Shown: piece after piece, positions 22,242 to 33,985 of the stretch
Layout of the letters: every line of letters begins with the position of its first letter
Position numbering within the stretch: position 1 is the stretch's first letter
Source: Gambelia wislizenii
Lineage: Eukaryota; Chordata; Lepidosauria; Squamata; Crotaphytidae
DNA length: 64,000 bases
Direction: 5' to 3'
Assembly: GCA_030847615.1 (NCBI GenBank)
Contig: JAUMIR010000003.1
Location: 192,209,149-192,273,148 of the forward strand
The notes under the pieces: generated by a model
The model's database searches: none
Told to the model about the DNA's origin: nothing
Seen by the model: the letters and a program-made list of their open reading frames with translations, nothing else
Position numbers and translations under genes: made by a program

Positions 22242-22671
22242 GACAAGCTATGCTGGCTTTGTGGACCCGTATACTTGTGAATTTTCCTGTTCTTGATGAG
22301 AAACAATGTCCCATTAAGAAAATGGTCAACCTTTGTGACACTTGTTGCATTTTAAGAGGGATTATTTGCTGATAAATTCATTTTACACCCCCCCATTTTT
22401 GTGTCAAAAAGCTAATGCAACCCATCTACCCCCAACCTCCATAATTTCCCCCCAAAATTTACAGTAATTTATAGAACGTTCTTTTTCACATAAAAGTCTC
22501 CAAATGTGAAAAAAAAAATGATGGAAAAATGAACACTTTTGTTATCTCAGCCAACAAAAAGAAAACTTTATTTGTTCTTGCATTCAATAATGAAATAAGC
22601 CAAGGTTTATATATCTGTACTTAAAGGGAATGCACCATTCTCTTGTATGAAAATAAGTTAAAGATTGTTGT
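22242..22671. other. No recognisable feature
   Basis: Intergenic sequence with short A and C runs; nothing recognised. Confidence 0.4.
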
Positions 22672-22915
22672 ATAGAATCATAGAGTTGGAAGAGACCATG
22701 GGGGCCATGCAGTCCAACCCCCTACCTTGCACCCGTCAGATCACAATTCAGCCTCTATTGAAAAAAAAAAACAAAGAAGGAGACCTCACCACACTCAGAG
22801 ATAGTGCATTCCACTGCTGGACACTCTTACCATCAGGAAGATCTTCCTAATGCTTAGATTGAATTCCTTGTCCTGTAATTTGAGTCCATTGTTTTGTGTC
22901 TTAGTCTCTGGAGCA
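22672..22915 (-). mobile_element. CR1 LINE 3' fragment
   Basis: Begins 'tagaatcatagagttggaag', the reverse complement of the CR1 3' end (compare 32,320-32,362), and continues with 'ccatgcagtccaaccccct' and 'gtgcattccactgctgg'. 5' truncated, non-coding. Confidence 0.85.
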
Positions 22916-23009
22916 GTAGAAAACATTCTGTTTTTATTTTATTTTTTTCATTTGTATGTACTGTGTATTTTCCCATCCATAAAAGCAAATTGAGCAGCCC
23001 ATGATTCCA

Positions 23010-23228
23010 GGGCTGCTGCCACACTGCAGAAATAGTGCAGTTGGACAGTGCTTTAACTGACATGGCTCAATGCTATGGAATTCTGGGATTTGTAGTTTGT
23101 GAGATAACGTTCTCTTTCAGAGAGCTCTGGTGCCATGACAAACTACAAATCCCAGGATTCTATAGGAAGGAGTCATGACAGTTAAAGTGATGTCAAACTA
23201 CATTATTTCTGCAGTGTGCCAGCAGCCC
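23010..23228. mobile_element. Palindromic MITE, about 219 bp
   Basis: The arms 'gggctgctgccacactgcag' (left) and its near complement at the right end enclose further inverted blocks such as 'ctgggatttgtagtttg' / 'caaactacaaatcccag'. About 90-base arms with a short loop make a long hairpin. This is a non-autonomous DNA transposon by structure; the superfamily is not settled. Confidence 0.75.
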
Positions 23229-23529
23229 AGAGCAGCTTATGCACTTTATTTGTTTATAAGAAATTTATTCCAAGCAATGGCTGCCATTTTAATTACACTT
23301 GGTCAGGAATAAGTGCTACTGAAAACAGTGGGACTCATTTCTGAACAAACACATGTGGTCTGTGTGGCTGAATTTAGCTTATAGTAAAATTAATGGGACA
23401 AGTTAGTTATCATAACTCCCATTTAGTTCAGTAGAAAGTGAGTTCCGCTAACTTTATCTGGATTCAGCCCTATATATGTTGTCTTCCTTGCCCACCCAAA
23501 TTGATTTACAAGTAATTCAATACAATAAA
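23229..23529. other. Intergenic; unclassified short repeat
   Basis: Phrases such as 'aacagtgggactcatttctg' recall a short repeat seen near 14.7 and 16.0 kb. No gene recognised. Confidence 0.35.
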
Positions 23530-24360
23530 TATGTTACCCTAAGAGATAGGGGGGGTACATTAGAGTCCCACCGGTGATGCCAAATTCTCCTTTAATATTG
23601 GGGGGAAATATTAGCTCAAATAGTAGGTCTGGGAGAGTTAAAGTGGAACAAAGTATTTTATTGGAATAATACAGAAAGTAAACTAACACACACACAACAT
23701 ATGTTCTTACAAACCATAGAATGCTATAGCAAATAAGGCAGAAAGGTTGGATAGAGAGAGACAGTGTGATAATTACTAGTCTTGGGGAGAATAGAGTTCC
23801 ATGCAGCAAAGATACTCAGACTGGCATCTGAGGGTAGCACAGCAACAAAAAGAATGATGACGTCTAGCTGTATCACACCTTGGCTGTGACACACTTATCT
23901 AGGGTTGTGGGTATGATATTTATAATTTATTTTGTCCCTTGGAGGGGTGAATTAGTTATAACAAAGCCTGGATGGCTTTCCCATGAGAATGACAAAAGAA
24001 ACCAAAACTCAACTGATTGCTTTAATTGCAGAGAAACAGAATATTGATGGGCTTGCTATAATCTCGTAAGGTTGGACAGGAGGGGGTGTGAGGAGAGATT
24101 TCTGTAGAGTATGGAATGAGGAATGGTCACTTGATTGCTTGATTGACTTATTGTTTGAAACGCCCAGGGCTGGAAGAAAGGATTAGCATATAGTCCTTAA
24201 CAACTGGGCTGTTAGCACAAACCCATTACGAGGGCTTTCCGCACAATCCTAACTTGGGCTTTCTCACTATTATATTTCTAGACATGTCTAGAGTTGTCAT
24301 GACCTCCAACTGACCTCCAGTCTTCCTAAGCCAATGTGACCCTGAAAAGTGTCCAGTATA
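23530..24360 (-). mobile_element. Possible solo LTR, related to the one at 19.4 kb
   Basis: Shares with the 19,400-20,300 region an AATATTGGGG-like start, a tttatt polyadenylation-like part (about 23,650), and 'gatatttataatt' (about 23,918), which reads as a TATA-like box on the minus strand. No proteins. The boundaries and class (LTR or other) are uncertain. Confidence 0.3.
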
Positions 24361-26770
24361 TCCAGTTATGGAATCTCATGAGGAGGGGTAGTAAGACATG
24401 CTAACAAATGTTTTCACATACAAAGCTCTAAACATGCCAGCCCAAACTTAATAAAATGAAAGCATCTGAAATAAACCTTAAAACAACAAATCTATAGCAC
24501 ACTCAAAGCAACAGCATTGGTAGCACTCCTTGTTATAACAAGAAAAGTGAAAAGCTTTCAAAAATAGGAATAGATTCACTTCCTGAGATAATGCTACCAG
24601 GAACATGGTCAGAAGGATTCTGTTGACAGTGCATTCTGAAACATGAGTGATACAGCAAAGAAGTTTCTGCTTCTTCCCTTTACAGATTGCATTATGCAAA
24701 AGCTGGCATGTGGACAGCACAGGCTGCACTCTGCTCAGCTCAGACCATAGGTCAAATGGAGCACAAATGCACTTTTAGATCCCTAAAAGCTGGGAGAGAA
24801 ACATGTAGGAAGACATGCTCCTGGCATATGCTGTTAAAGAGATGGGACCATCCCCAACACACATAATACCAATGGGTTCCCATTAAGTAACCTCTTAAAC
24901 TAAGGTACCTAACCTCTTTGTATATGTCTGAAGTACAGTATAACTTTTAATTAATAAGCCCAATGCACTGTAAACTCTGTGCATAACAATAAATGGCCAT
25001 TGCTTTCTTCAGCTATACTGCTATATTAAAAACAGAGAAGTTACAAGCTAAGACTTTATAGATGATAAAGGCTTGGGCTTTGGGGCTCTGCATTCTAATA
25101 TATGCTGTTGAGATTGCTCTCTTGCTGGTTTTATAGCTGTGCTTGGAAGAAACAAATAGAATTACAGCAAATGAGAATGAAACCCACTGCGTTTTTATGA
25201 GCTGTGCTGCCTTAGCTGTTGTTTAATCTTTATGAATTATAAAATCTTTTAGCAGATTAAAAAGAAAAAGAAGACAACCAAGGGGGATCTGTCAAGGCTT
25301 ACTCACTGAGACCAGACCCCACCCTCCAATATTAAGATGCTTTAAGGTCACATGAAAAATGCAAAAATTCACTTGGAATGTCAGCCCATTGGAGCTAACG
25401 TTTTTTCTTAGATTCTTAGAGAGGCAGGGAAAGATATGTCATGTCAGAAATGCTGAAGGAAAAGACCAGTGAAGTGGCAGAAGGCAGGTAGGGATGTAAT
25501 GATTTGTGGTATATCAGTAAGGGTTTCCAACTCCATTTGTTTATCAATAGCAATCAAAAGCTCCCCCCCCCGCCCAATAATGTTGCTCAAAAAGAATACA
25601 GGGGTGGAGAGATCAGGAATGAGTGTTTGTGTAAAAAGACTTTGGGAGCTTGGTTTTGGTTCTGATCAGAAGTTCCTGTGCTGAGTATATTTTCCAAGAC
25701 AGCCTATTCCTTCATCCTTTTAGCATTCTATTACCTCCCTGGGCCTCCACTTTGCACCAGGCTTTGGTTGATGGACTCAGAGCTCTCTCTTTTGCAAAAA
25801 ATAAGTCAGTGTCTTGCTGTACAACTTTATGGGAAGAAAATAGAAAGAGGAAGAGCAAAATGCCAAAAATAGCAGACTAGTGGTTGAGCAGGTCTGCAGA
25901 AAGAACAGTGAGAAATGAAAAAGTAAGAGACTGATCAAGATAAAGATACTGCACCAGTTTGAAGTGGAATCATCACAGGCTGTTGAGCATATCTGAAAAT
26001 GGATGTGAGGTACTGCTGTAAATAGTCTTTTCAGTTTCTCAAAAAATGTGATGCACAATCCTGTAGTTTTTCACTATCTAACAACAGAACTACTCTCATG
26101 TTAAATATGTGGTCTTTCCATCTTAATGTTCCTATAAATATGTGCTCATGTGCTGAAAGGGAGGCAGAGCCATGACATTCCACTTTTGAATAGTTCATCT
26201 AGATTTCAGCACTCTTTTTTAATATCCAGCAAATTTAAATCCAGTGGGCACTATCTAGTCTGTGTATATAATCTCTGGTGTTGCACCCATGGGGTTTAGT
26301 TGAAATCAGCTTGGAAAGATTCAAAATTCCTTTAGTTGGGGCAAAAAAATTACACAGAACATTATAGCAGTTGTCCACATAAACCCAAAATGTGTAAAGA
26401 ATCTGTTTGAACAATGCAACCAATAGACCCTCATGAGTAAAAAACAAACAAACAAAACCAGATTATTCCTAGCTGGCTTTATAGCCAGCCATGGCAAGGA
26501 GTCTTCTAACTTTCATCAAGGTGCTGGCTACTGCACAAAGTAACTACTCTGCAAAGTTTAGAGACATTTGACAACCACAGTAAGTAGTAAATTTATTTTT
26601 TAGCATTTTAAATACTAGCTTTGTTCTTATTATTCCTTTGTTTATGAACAAATAAATGTACCTGAACATTGCTGATGTACAAGTCTCAATAGCAGACTAT
26701 AAACACCAAACCTTCCCTAATTTTCGCTTTCTTATTCTACAGTAAAAATATGTTTTAATCTATGCAGCTA
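24361..26770. other. No recognisable feature
   Basis: AT-rich intergenic DNA, about 2.4 kb. None of the open frames shows family resemblance. I see no clear repeat apart from short A/T runs. Confidence 0.4.
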
Positions 26771-26794
26771 ATGTGGCTTTCATAGCAAAGCCCA

Positions 26795-27290
<496 letters not shown>

Positions 27291-27334
27291 TGGTAAATTT
27301 ATAAGGAGGATTTACATAAATTCAATACAGATGA

Positions 27335-27945
27335 CTAGGAAATTGTAATAGTTAAAGACTTCCCATACCTCTGATCAATCATTGATAAGAATGGAAATTG
27401 CAGTCAAGAAATCAGAAAAAGACTAGGACTGGGAAGGGCAGCTATGAAAGAACCAGACAAGAGCCTGAAGTGCAAAGATATACAACTAAACACTAGGATT
27501 GTCCAGGCTATCACATTTACCATAGCTACGTATGGGTATGAGATCTGGATGGTGAAGAAAGCTGATAGAAAGAAAATGAACTCATTTGACATGTGGCACT
27601 GGGGAAAAAAAGTTCTGTGGCTACCATGGACTGCTAAAAAGACAAATAAATGGGTCCTAGAGCAAATCAAGCCTGAACTCTCCCTAGTATCCAAGATGAC
27701 TAAATTGTCATATTTCAGACAATTCATGAGAAGACATTACTCATTAGAAAAGATAATAATGCTTGGGAAAGTAGAAAGCAGCAGAAAAAAAGGGAGACCA
27801 CATGGATAGATCCAACCAGAGGATGCGGCCCTATGTCCGCAGGAACAGAGCAGGGTAGTTGAGGAAAGGATGTCTTGGAGGTGCTTCATTCATAGGGTTG
27901 CCATGAGTTGAGGTCGACTTGAGGGCAGTTAGTAACAAATTGTCC
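27335..27945 (+). mobile_element. BovB/RTE LINE 3' end
   Basis: The 121-residue frame (27,444-27,809) contains 'ATYGYEIWMVKKADRKK', 'WTAKKTNKWVLEQIKPELS' and 'RKKGRPHG', matching the C-terminal end of BovB/RTE reverse transcriptase proteins. Similarity extends upstream to about 27,340 ('VKDFPYL', 'CSQEIRKRLG') with a stop or frame change. The 3' end 'gggttgccatgagttgaggt' and 'cgacttgagggcagttag' is the BovB-type tail. Same strand as, and directly after, the FAP fragment. Confidence 0.8.
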
Positions 27946-27964
27946 TGCAACCATAATACTATTG

Positions 27965-27966
27965 AT

Positions 27967-27999
<33 letters not shown>

Positions 28000-28071
28000 G
28001 ATAGAGATAGAGATAGAGATATAATATATCTATATATAATATATAGATATATAGATATATATATTTCTGCC
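27965..28071. repeat. (TAGA)n / (TA)n compound microsatellite
   Basis: GATA/TAGA units, then GAGATA units, then TA-rich sequence. Confidence 0.95.
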
Positions 28072-28240
28072 AGAGAGAAGAAAGAGAACAGCTTCTGGAC
28101 AGCCAGTTTCCTGCCTTTTCCAGGCCAGTTTCCTGCCAGAGAGAAGAAAAAGAGCAGCTTCTGGACAGCCAGTTTCCTGCCAGTTTCCTGCCAGGGAGAA
28201 GAAGGAGAGCAGCTTCTGGACAGCCATTTTGACTGTTGGG
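28071..28240. repeat. Minisatellite, about three 60-70 bp units
   Basis: Units share 'gagaagaa', 'gagcagcttctggacagcca' and 'gtttcctgcc' and vary by internal duplications of 'gtttcctgcc'. It lies just upstream of the CR1 ORF1 start and could be a CR1 5'-leader repeat or an independent array. Confidence 0.8.
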
Positions 28241-28379
28241 AGAGGCTGCTTGTTGCTGAGGTGCGCTCCTAACGGCGTGCAAATTTCAGTGACCAAACAA
28301 AAATACAGCATACCTAAAAGTACAGCTTAGCGTCCTCAGCATTACCTAAGACTTTTTAGATTACCTAAAAGCTCTCACC

Positions 28380-29356
28380 ATGGATACTGAGGGGGCTGCG
28401 GCAGTCACCTACAACACTTGTGCAATGTTTGTCTTCTTGACTACAGACATGGAGAACTTCACATGCACCAAGTGCAAGCTGGTAGCCCTCTTGGAGGAGA
28501 AAGTCCAGCAGCTGGAGACCGGGTAGCTACACTTCATCATATTTGTGAGCAAGAGGTTCTCCTGGACAGAACAGAACAAACAGTCTTGGATGGGGACAGC
28601 ACAGAGGACGTGGCTGCGGAGGAAAGGGTCATTTCACAGACACAGTAAGTAGACAGCTGGAGGAATGTCACACACAGAACAAGAAAATCCAGGGATTCTT
28701 CGAGCAGCTGGCAGCTACAGAATCGATTCAAAGCCCTTTCCTTTATCAAGGACAACGGGGAAGAACAGCATGGACAGACTTCAGGGGTAGAGCAGGGGAC
28801 CTTGAAAATACTACAGCAAGGAAGAGCAGCTGCAAAGTGTCGGCAGAGGTGTGTGGTGGTGGTGGGGGATTCCTTGCTGCGGGGTACAGAAGCAGTGGTT
28901 TGTGGGCCTGACAAGATGACATGGGAGGTGTGTTGTCTCCCTGGGGCAAAGATCCGTGATGTGACGGAGAGGCTGACAAGACTCATCAAGCCTACGGATC
29001 ATTACCCCTTCCTTTCGGTCCATGTGGGAACCAATGATACTGCAAGTCACAGCTTTCCCAAGATCAGAAGAGATTATGAGGCCCTGGGGAGGAAGCTGAA
29101 AGAAATGGACGCAAAGGTTGTCATCTCGTCTCTTCTGCCAGTTGAAGGGCATGGTCCAGAAAGGGAGAGGAAAATAGCCAACGTAAACAACTGGCTCCGT
29201 AGATGGTGTCACCGAGAACAATTTGGATTCTTGGATCATGGACTGTGCTTCCATGAGGGGGGACTTCTGGCAAGAGATGGGGTGCATCTTACGACAGTTG
29301 GAAGAAACATTTTTGCCAACAGTCTCAAAAAATTGATCAGGAGGGCTTTAAACTGA
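28380..29356 (+). pseudogene. CR1 ORF1 with SGNH esterase domain
   Basis: Starts at 'accATGG' with an acidic N-terminus, then a 'FTCTKCKLVALLEEKVQQLE' segment with Cys residues and a short coiled coil. A TAG near 28,525 and a frameshift interrupt it. From 28,802 a clean frame encodes an SGNH-fold esterase: 'VVVVGDSLLRG' (Ser24 of this part), 'VHVGTND' (Gly76, Asn78) and 'DGVHLT' (Asp159, His162), all catalytic blocks present. CR1 ORF1 proteins bind RNA and carry such esterase domains. The stop lies only five bases before the ORF2 ATG. Confidence 0.85.
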
Positions 29357-29361
29357 GTCAA

Positions 29362-32275
29362 ATGGGGGAGGGAGACAGTATTCTGGAAAGCAAAAGGGCT
29401 GGAGAAAATAGTCAAACTGTCATAGAGGGAACAAGGCAAACAGCACAAGGACCAAACAGTGAGAGGCAAAAAAACTTGCACAGGCAGCAAGTAAAGGGAA
29501 CACATGGTCTTAGATGTCTCTACACTAATGCACAGAGCTTGGGAAATAAGCAAGATGAACTTGAACTCCTAGCACTACAAAACAATTTTGATATAATAGG
29601 CATTACTGAAACCTGGTGGGATAAGTCTCATGACTGGAATGTAGGAATTGAGGGGTATAACATTTATAAGAGAAACAGGTCAAACAGGAAAGGAGGAGGA
29701 ATAGCATTATATGTCAGGGATATTTACACCAGTGAAGAGAGCCATGATATCAGTACTGGAAGCCAGGTGGAGAGCTTCTGGATAAAAATTAAAGGGGAGG
29801 GAAACAACAGGGATGTTATTGTGGGACTCTACTACAGACCCCCAAGTCAGACGGAGGAATTGGATGATGCCTTTCTAGAACAGATGACCACACATGCAGA
29901 AAGGAGAGATGTAGTAGTGATGGGTGACTTCAACTATCCTGATATTTGCTGGAAATCTAACTCAACCAAAACGTCAAGATCTAGCAAATTCCTTACTTGC
30001 CTGGAAGACGATTTCATGGTCCAAAAGGTGGAAGAGGCAACAAGGGGGTCAGCTACTTTAGATCTGATCCTAACCAACAGAGATGACCTGGTTAATGGGG
30101 TGCAAGTGGTGGGATCCTTAGGTGAGAGTGATCATGTTCTCCTGGAGTTTGTTATACAATGGAAAGGAGAAGCCAGGCACAGTCAGACATGCATTCTTGA
30201 CTTTAGGAGAGCTGATTTCAATAAACTCAGGGAAATACTGGGGGTGATTCCATGGTCAGGAATACTAAAAGAGAAGAAACCTCAAGACGGATGGGACTTT
30301 CACAAAAGAGAGATACTGAAGGCACAATTTCAAATGGTACCACTGAGGAAGAAAAATGGGAGGTGCGTCAAGAAACCAGGATGGATGACTAAAGAAATTT
30401 CAACGGAGCTAAGTTTTAAATGGAACATGTGCGGGAAATGGAAAAAGGGGGAAATCACCAAAAAAAGAATTCAAACAGATAGTGAACACGTGTAGGAGTA
30501 AAGTCAGAAAAGCTAAAGCGCAAAATGAGCTCAGGCTTGCTAGGGAGGTTAAGAACAATAAAAAGGGTTTTTTGGGGTATGTCTGCAGCAAAGGGAGGAA
30601 GAAGGAAATGATAGGGCCACTACGTGGAGAAGATGGCAAAATGCTAACTGTGGACAGAGAAAAGGCAGAATTACTCAACACCTTCTTTGCCTCACTGTTT
30701 TCTGAAAAGGAAAAGGAGGACCAACCCGAGGATAATGGAACAGAGGACACAATAGGGGAAATCCAGCACAAAATAAGCAAAGAGGTAGTACAGGAATACC
30801 TTCTTAATCTAAATGAATTTAAATCTCCAGGACCAGATGAACGACATCCAAGAGTATTAAAAGAGCTGGCAAATGTAGTCTCAGAGCCATTGGCAATAAT
30901 TTTTGAGAATTCCTGGAGAACAGGAGAAGTCCCAGCAGACTGGAGGAGGGCAAACGTTGTCCCCATCTTCAAAAAGGGGAAAAAAGAGGATCCCAACAAT
31001 TATCGTCCAGTAAGTCTGACATCAATACCAGGAAAGATACTAGAGCAGATCATTAAACAGAGAGTCTGTGAACATTTAGAAGGCAATGCCATAATCACAA
31101 AAAGTCAACATGGGTTTCAGAGAAAGAAGTCATGCCAGACTAATCTGATCTCTTTTTTTGATAAAGTTACCAGCTTGGTAGATGAAAGGGAACACTGTGA
31201 ACATCGTGTATCTTGATTTCAGTAAGGCCTTTGACAAGGTTCCCCATGACATTCTTGCAAACAAGCTTGCAAAATTTGGCTAGACAAGTTAACTGTTCAA
31301 TGGATTTGTAATTGGTTGACCGGCTGAACCCAAAGGGTGCTCAGCAGTGGCTCCTCTTAGTCTTGGAAAGATGTGACCAGTGGGGTGCCACAGGGTTCTG
31401 TCCTGGGCGCAGTGCTATTCAACATCTTTATCAATGACTTGGATGAGGGAATTAGGGGCATACTTATCAAATTTGCAGATGACACCAAATTAGGAGAAGT
31501 AGCTAATACCCTAGAGGACAGGATCAAAATTCAGAATGACCTGGATAGACTGGAGAGCTGGGCCAAAGCTAACAAAATGAAATGCAACACAGAGAAATGT
31601 AAAGTACTGCACTTAGGGCGGAAAAATGAAACGCATAGATATAGGATGGGAGAGACCTGGCTGAACAAGACTACGTGTGAAAGGGATCTAGGAGTCCTAG
31701 TAGACCACAAGTTGAACATGAGTCAACAGTTTGATGCGGCAGCTAAAAAGGCCAATGCAATTTTGGGCTGTATCAATAGAAGTATAGTATCTAGATCAAG
31801 GGAAGTAATAGTGCCGCTCTATTCTGCCTTGGTCAGACCTCACTTAGAATACTGTGTCCAGTTCTGGGCACCACAATTCAAGAAGGATATTGACAAATTT
31901 GAGCATGTCCAGAGAAGGGCAACTAAAATGGTGAAAGGTCTGGAAACCATGACTTATGAGGAGAGACTCAGGGAGCTGGGTATGTTTAGCCTGGAAAAAA
32001 GATGGTTAAGAGGCAATATGATAGCCCTGTTTAAGTATTTGAAGGGGTGTCATGCTGAGGATGGAGCAGGCTTGTTTTCTGCTGCTCCAGAGATTGGAAC
32101 ACGGAGCAATGGATGCAAGCTCCAGGAACAGAGATTCCACCTCAACATTAGGAGGAACTTTTTGACAGTAAGAGCTGTTTGGCAGTGGAACACACTCCCT
32201 TGGAGCGTGCTGGGGTCTCCTTCCTTGGACGTCTTTAAACAGAGGCTGTATTGCCATCTGTCGGGGATGCTTTGA
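29362..32275 (+). pseudogene. CR1 ORF2: APE endonuclease and reverse transcriptase
   Basis: The endonuclease lies at 29,362-30,200 with 'YTNAQSL', 'GITETWW', 'MGDFNYP' and 'ESDHVLL' (Asn, Glu, Asp, and Ser-Asp-His active-site motifs). The RT is at 30,482-32,275: 'SPGPDERHPRVLKEL', 'FKKGKKEDPNNYRPVSLTS', 'VYLDFSKAFDKVPH' and 'FADDTKLG' (catalytic Asp pair, about 31,472-31,483). Lesions: one extra A in the run at 30,459-30,466, a one-base shift near 31,187, and stops at about 31,280-31,330. It would nick target DNA and copy CR1 RNA at the site. Confidence 0.9.
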
Positions 32276-32335
32276 TCAAGATTTCCCGCGTGGCAGGGAG
32301 TTGGACTGGATGGCCCTAGTGGTCTCTTCCAACTC

Positions 32336-32362
32336 TACAATTCTATGATTCTATGATTTCCC
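32336..32362 (+). repeat. CR1 3' terminal octamer repeats
   Basis: 'attctatg' units in tandem end the element, replacing a poly(A) tail. Confidence 0.85.
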
Positions 32363-32925
32363 CTGAAAAAACCAACTAGAATTTCCCACCCTCTTTCTAA
32401 TGAACCATGTGTATGGTATATAGGTATGTTTGTGTATTCAGTTTATAGAGTCTCCCTATTGGTCTTTTCATTATCTCCCTCACTCCAGATGGCCTGTCAC
32501 TGTCCCACATGGCACTGAGCATATGACAATGCACATGCTTATTGCCTCAAGGGGGGAAACCTTTTCCTCCCATGTTAAGATTCAACCACTCTGCTTTCCA
32601 GATTTGTGTGCAAGGCTTCCTCTTTCTCAAAGTGGTGGATTGTGTTCACTAATGGTTTGTGTCCTACTATGTTGACCCCTGGGGTACTTGCAGAGAAATT
32701 ACTTCTCATGTCACCAGTCAAAAGACTTAGGAGATTATAAGACACTCTAAATATGGCATTATCATGTCACCAGGAGATCACTAAAGGGCTTCCCTTTCAG
32801 ACGATACTGTTCCCGTCTCATAATGTTCCCATTCTGCTGCCATTCTGCTGGTGCTGTTTTTTATTAATGGGCTAAGCCATGAATGGATCCCCTGTTCCAT
32901 TTCTGTGATGGAATTGACAGTGAGT
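32363..32925. other. Intergenic; possible MITE remnant
   Basis: No gene. The segment around 32,860 ('gctgttttttattaatggg') resembles the centre of the palindromic MITE at 13,560-13,866, but its ends are not visible. Confidence 0.35.
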
Positions 32926-33345
32926 GATTGCCGGCCGATTGCGGAATAAAGAGACCAGAAATGTGAAATGGAGTGAAATAAAGTATTTTTATTTAAATCA
33001 ACCTATTTAATTACCTCTAAGATCTTCAGCAGGGGAAGGAAACCTGGTGAGGGACCAGCTGAGGCAGTAGGTCCTGGGCAAACACCTGGGTCCTGGGAGG
33101 AACCCCAGCTGCCTGGGGTTACTCACCAGCCAGCCTGCATCTGGAAGGTCAACCCAAAAGTCCCTCACCCAAGCCCCACGGTTTGGAGTGAAGGATTATC
33201 CTTTAAGCAACCCCAAGGCGGGTCTCCTTCTGTCCCCTTAGGCCCCACGACCTGAAGTGGCCCTTCCAGGGACCCTACCTTCACCGAAATCGGTGCTAAG
33301 GTGCCCACTGAAGCTACGCCTCCCCCTTCCCCACCACAAAAAGGG
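32926..33345 (-). repeat. Ngaro element 2 B repeat
   Basis: Matches element 1 B1: 'aaataaagtatttttattta', 'caacctatttaa', 'ggtcaacccaaaagtccctc' and 'cttcaccgaaatcggtgc'. Only one copy is present. It ends at 'gattgccggcc' against AT-rich flank. Confidence 0.75.
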
Positions 33346-33357
33346 GCAAGCATCTGC

Positions 33358-33950
33358 TTAGTCCCTTTCCCCCACCAGCTCATCCAAAAGGTTCCTCAAC
33401 CGCTGTTGAAGATCACTTAAAAACATCAAATTTCCAGCATCCAAGAGGTGAACCCCATCTGCTCTGTAAAGCTCAGGCCTCTTGGACACAATGTCAGGGT
33501 GTGACAGATAGTACCCCAACCCCTTGGACATAGCATTCTTAATATCCCGGTTGGCTCCCCTCCGGGCTTTATCCAGTGAACAGGGATCACCTTCCCCTCT
33601 CCAGTGCTGCCTTGGCAGCATGGCTGACCACATGACGGAAACCTCAGGCCACCACAACCTGATTACCCGCATGTCATGGATTGCCTGAAAGACCAGCGCC
33701 TTCCCTTTTAACAGCCCCAAATCATTGCCCCAAATGTATAATGAGAATATCAGGCGGAGGCCCTCGGTGCTCTGCAAAAAGCAATGGCAGAAGACCATGC
33801 CAATGCAAACCCCTCCTTCCAACCCACTCAACTATTGCCCTATTCCCCAGACTCAGCTGAGGCCCAAAATGACACAACCAGGCCTGTCAGGCTGCCCAGT
33901 ATACCATACTATGGCCACAAATCAGCACCCGCAGCCTCACCGGCGCTGAC
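33358..33950 (-). pseudogene. Ngaro element 2 SGNH hydrolase, frameshifted
   Basis: The C-terminal 157-residue frame has 'GNDLGLLKGKALVFQAIHDM', 'IMSAMLPRQ'-type sequence and 'RADGVHLLDAGN' (Asp and His of block V). The N-terminal 'LICGHS' region (plus strand about 33,905-33,945) lies in another frame. In element 1 the order is the same, directly after YR. At least one frameshift separates the halves, near 33,740. Confidence 0.75.
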
Positions 33951-33985
33951 CTAGAATCTGAAAGACAAAAGGGGAAGACAACAGG

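Larger units (their letters stand above)
28245..32362 (+). mobile_element. CR1 LINE, near full length
   Basis: Order: 5' leader, ORF1 (28,380-29,356), ORF2 with endonuclease and RT (29,362-32,275), and a short 3' untranslated region ending in ATTCTATG-type octamers (32,336-32,360) rather than poly(A), which is diagnostic of CR1. The 5' end is uncertain. Frameshifts and stops in both ORFs indicate a dead copy, but motifs are well kept. Confidence 0.9.

Noticed and set aside
28802..29356. Host esterase gene
   Set aside because: It lies directly before a CR1 ORF2 with a five-base gap and fits CR1 ORF1.
29362..32275. CRISPR or bacterial retron
   Set aside because: RT, endonuclease and octamer tail identify CR1; nothing prokaryotic is in the window.
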